From positions 1-13,454 of the forward strand of contig CACZPB010000068.1 of the NCBI GenBank assembly GCA_902782905.1: DNA of 13,454 nucleotides, read 5' to 3'. The translations under genes were made by a program, and so were the position numbers. This document shows positions 11,629 through 13,454 of the stretch, piece by piece; position 1 is the stretch's first letter, and each line of letters opens with the position of its first letter. The stretch comes from an uncultured bacterium (GTDB lineage: Bacteria; Cyanobacteriota; Vampirovibrionia; Gastranaerophilales; Gastranaerophilaceae). Under the pieces are notes generated by a model. That model was not told where the DNA came from. It saw only the letters and a program-made list of their open reading frames with translations, and searched no databases.

Positions 11629-12702
11629 TATTTCGGAAATAATTCCGCCGCCAAGAACCAAATCACCATCATACAAAACAATTGACTGACCTATGGCAAT
11701 TGATTTTTGCATATCCTCAAATCTTACAATGATATCATCGTTTGATAGGTCAACATTCACGGCTGTTGGCTGCTGTGTAGAGCGAATTTTTGCTTGAGCC
11801 TTAAAACTTTGTTCCTTAGGTTCTACTATCCAATTCAGATTTGAAGCTTTTAGTGTATCACGCATTGTCTTGTCTTTAGGACCGATTACAACTTCATTTG
11901 TATCTTTTCTTAACTCTATTACATACAATGGCTCTGTCGAAGAAACGCCGACACCTTTTCTTTGACCGATTGTAAAATTCCAGATACCCTTATGTTTACC
12001 CAAAATCTTGCCATTCAAATCTACTATATTTCCCTCTTTATCATCAACCCCGAGAAGTTCATTATAGTCACCATAATAAAAGTCCTGACTGTCCGGTTTT
12101 TCTGCTACAGTAAGCCCGTTTGCCTTAGCAATTTCTCTTATTTCTTCTTTTGTTTTATCTCCAAGCGGCAAATATATTTTTGAAAGTTGCTCCTGTTTTA
12201 ATCTATATAGAAAATATGATTGATCCTTCTTTGGATTAATACCGCGCTTTAAAATATATTTATCACCGTTTTGTTCAATTCTTGCATAATGTCCCGTTGC
12301 GAATTTATCAAAATCAATTCCGTTTGCTTTAGCCAATCTTGGAAGTACATCAAACTTTATCAGCGAATTGCACCAGATACAAGGATTTGGGGTGTGACCG
12401 CTTAAGTACTCTTTTTTAAAATTGTCCAAAACAATTTCTTCATATTGCTTTGCGCAATCGAACACGTAGAAGGGGATACCAATTTCTTCTGCAATTTTTC
12501 TTGCACCTTCAATATCTTCCTTTTCATCAGGTCCAAAACAAGCCCCGTGGCGTGTAGGGAGTTTTTCTTTCAGCTGTTCTTTAACACCTCTATCTCCCCA
12601 TATTGCCATTGTTGCACCAATTACTTCGTGTCCCTGCTGCTTCAACATAAGAGCTGTAACCGAAGAATCTACTCCGCCTGACATTCCGACTAATATTTTC
12701 AT
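11623..12702 (-). CDS. mnmA: tRNA U34 2-thiouridylase, variant lacking the second catalytic cysteine
   Basis: MnmA activates U34 of Lys, Glu and Gln tRNAs with ATP and inserts sulfur. The 359-residue protein has the PP-loop SGGVDSS (8-14), GHTPNPCIWCNSLIKFD (102-118), FATGHYAR (134-141), KKDQSYFLYRL (158-168) and TIGQRKGVGV. Cys111 aligns with the catalytic Cys102 of E. coli MnmA. The canonical DSQxxCF motif reads DSQDFYY (204-210), so the partner Cys199 is absent, and no cysteine exists after residue 111. Position 108, Asp in E. coli (DxxC), is Cys, giving CxxC. Two more cysteines, Cys55 and Cys83, lie in the N-terminal half. I recall this CxxC/SQDF form from other phyla as a subclass, possibly with a different iron-sulfur or persulfide arrangement. 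The ATG overlaps the nadA stop (TAATG), so the two are translationally coupled. Confidence 0.92.
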   Translation of the reverse strand: MKILVGMSGGVDSSVTALMLKQQGHEVIGATMAIWGDRGVKEQLKEKLPTRHGACFGPDEKEDIEGARKIAEEIGIPFYVFDCAKQYEEIVLDNFKKEYLSGHTPNPCIWCNSLIKFDVLPRLAKANGIDFDKFATGHYARIEQNGDKYILKRGINPKKDQSYFLYRLKQEQLSKIYLPLGDKTKEEIREIAKANGLTVAEKPDSQDFYYGDYNELLGVDDKEGNIVDLNGKILGKHKGIWNFTIGQRKGVGVSSTEPLYVIELRKDTNEVVIGPKDKTMRDTLKASNLNWIVEPKEQSFKAQAKIRSTQQPTAVNVDLSNDDIIVRFEDMQKSIAIGQSIVLYDGDLVLGGGIISEIL

Positions 12703-13454
12703 TACACCCTCACACTCTCTGCTTTAGGAGCGGTTATTTCAAACATCTTATTTATACAAGCCATTGCCTTTTGGGAGGTTGACTCATCCAAGGAAATTTC
12801 GTGTTCTTCCCTCAAAAGTGAGCTATAGATGTCATCAAGAGTATTCCACTTCATATTTTGGCATACAAGCTTTTCTGAGAGAAGATAGAATGTTTTTTCT
12901 TTATAATCTCTTTTAAGTCTGTCAAACACACCCTTTTCCGTCGCAATAGTATATTCACTAAAGTTAGTATTCTTAACATAGTCCATAATTTCTTTTGTAG
13001 AGCCGACAAAATCTGCAAGTTCAGAAACCGTTTGATGACATTCAGGATGAGCAAGAATTTTTGAATTCGGATGCTCTTTTCTTGAAGCTTCTACATCTTC
13101 GGCTCTAAGTCTTAAATGTGTAGGGCAAAAACCATTGTATGTGGTAACTTTTACTTTACCCCCCAGCTTCTTTTCTACCCATTTGCCTAAATATGTATCA
13201 GGAAGAAACAGAACTTCTTCTGCACCCAGATTTTTTACTACATCCACGGCGTTTGAGCTTGTACAGCATACATCACACTCGGATTTAATAGCAGCAGTCG
13301 AATTCACGTAACAAACAGTCGGAATATTTGGATGATTTGACTTAAATTCTCTTAGCTGCTCTACGTTAATCATGTCTGCCATAAAACATCCTGATTCAAG
13401 GCGCGGAAGCAAAACTTTTTTGTTTGGCGATAATAGCTTTGCAGTTTCTGCCAT
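12702..13454 (-). CDS. nadA: Quinolinate synthase, N-terminus outside window
   Basis: NadA condenses iminoaspartate with dihydroxyacetone phosphate to quinolinate, the first committed product of de novo NAD synthesis, using a [4Fe-4S] cluster. The 251 codons up to the right edge begin with MAETAK, which corresponds to the internal FMAETAK motif of the family. About 70 N-terminal residues are therefore missing, and the ATG at the edge is not the true start. The three cluster cysteines are visible, numbered from the edge: PRLESGC (Cys23), AHPEC (Cys139) and KLVCQNMK (Cys198). DVCCTSSNAV (61-70), FLPDTYLG and ELADFVGSTKEI are also typical. The stop codon overlaps the mnmA start by one base. NadA-MnmA pairing links two iron-sulfur or sulfur-dependent processes, but a functional tie is only a guess. 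Confidence 0.93.
   Translation of the reverse strand: MAETAKLLSPNKKVLLPRLESGCFMADMINVEQLREFKSNHPNIPTVCYVNSTAAIKSECDVCCTSSNAVDVVKNLGAEEVLFLPDTYLGKWVEKKLGGKVKVTTYNGFCPTHLRLRAEDVEASRKEHPNSKILAHPECHQTVSELADFVGSTKEIMDYVKNTNFSEYTIATEKGVFDRLKRDYKEKTFYLLSEKLVCQNMKWNTLDDIYSSLLREEHEISLDESTSQKAMACINKMFEITAPKAESVRV

Overview
The window is AT-rich, densely coded bacterial chromosome with no mobile element, CRISPR array, rRNA or tRNA gene that I can see. The organism is probably an uncultured gut bacterium of the Vampirovibrionia/Melainabacteria (Gastranaerophilales) or a close relative. This is inference. It rests on the low G+C, Gram-negative-type envelope genes (phosphoheptose isomerase, lytic transglycosylase), and an AAA ATPase and a small hypothetical protein whose N-termini carry short Phe-centred tags (SFKA, INF) of a kind I recall from that lineage.

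Layout. 1-989 (-): start of a Gfo/Idh/MocA oxidoreductase that runs off the left edge. 1050-1988 (-): cytoplasmic TPR protein. 2041-2793 (-): exported SIMPL-domain protein. 2854-3465 (+): metallo-beta-lactamase-fold hydrolase, divergent from the SIMPL gene, followed by a small hypothetical gene (3501-3851, +). 6274-3852 (-): a membrane-anchored TPR/lytic transglycosylase followed by a LemA-like membrane protein, a likely two-gene unit. 7444-6422 (-): secreted protein with a faint serpin-like C-terminus. 8335-7487 (-): miaA. 8382-9206 (+): secreted TPR plus NHL-type propeller protein, divergent from miaA. 9207-9504: a long non-coding leader with a strong promoter, a 34-codon small ORF and two mutually exclusive RNA pairings. 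9505-10995 (+): single-domain AAA ATPase with an unrecognised N-terminal region. 11050-11628 (+): gmhA, preceded by a long hairpin that contains its Shine-Dalgarno sequence. 13454-11623 (-): nadA (cut by the right edge) overlapping mnmA.

Functionally the region mixes envelope maintenance (transglycosylase, heptose isomerase, possible amino-sugar dehydrogenase, several exported proteins), tRNA modification (MiaA for i6A37, MnmA for s2U34) and NAD synthesis (NadA). The strongest unexplained signals are regulatory. Several genes have an extended -10 element placed exactly six bases before the start codon, which implies leaderless mRNA. Two divergent gene pairs share overlapping promoters. The AAA ATPase leader looks like an attenuation-type switch, and the gmhA ribosome site lies inside a 16-bp hairpin. 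No obvious defence or biosynthetic cluster is present.
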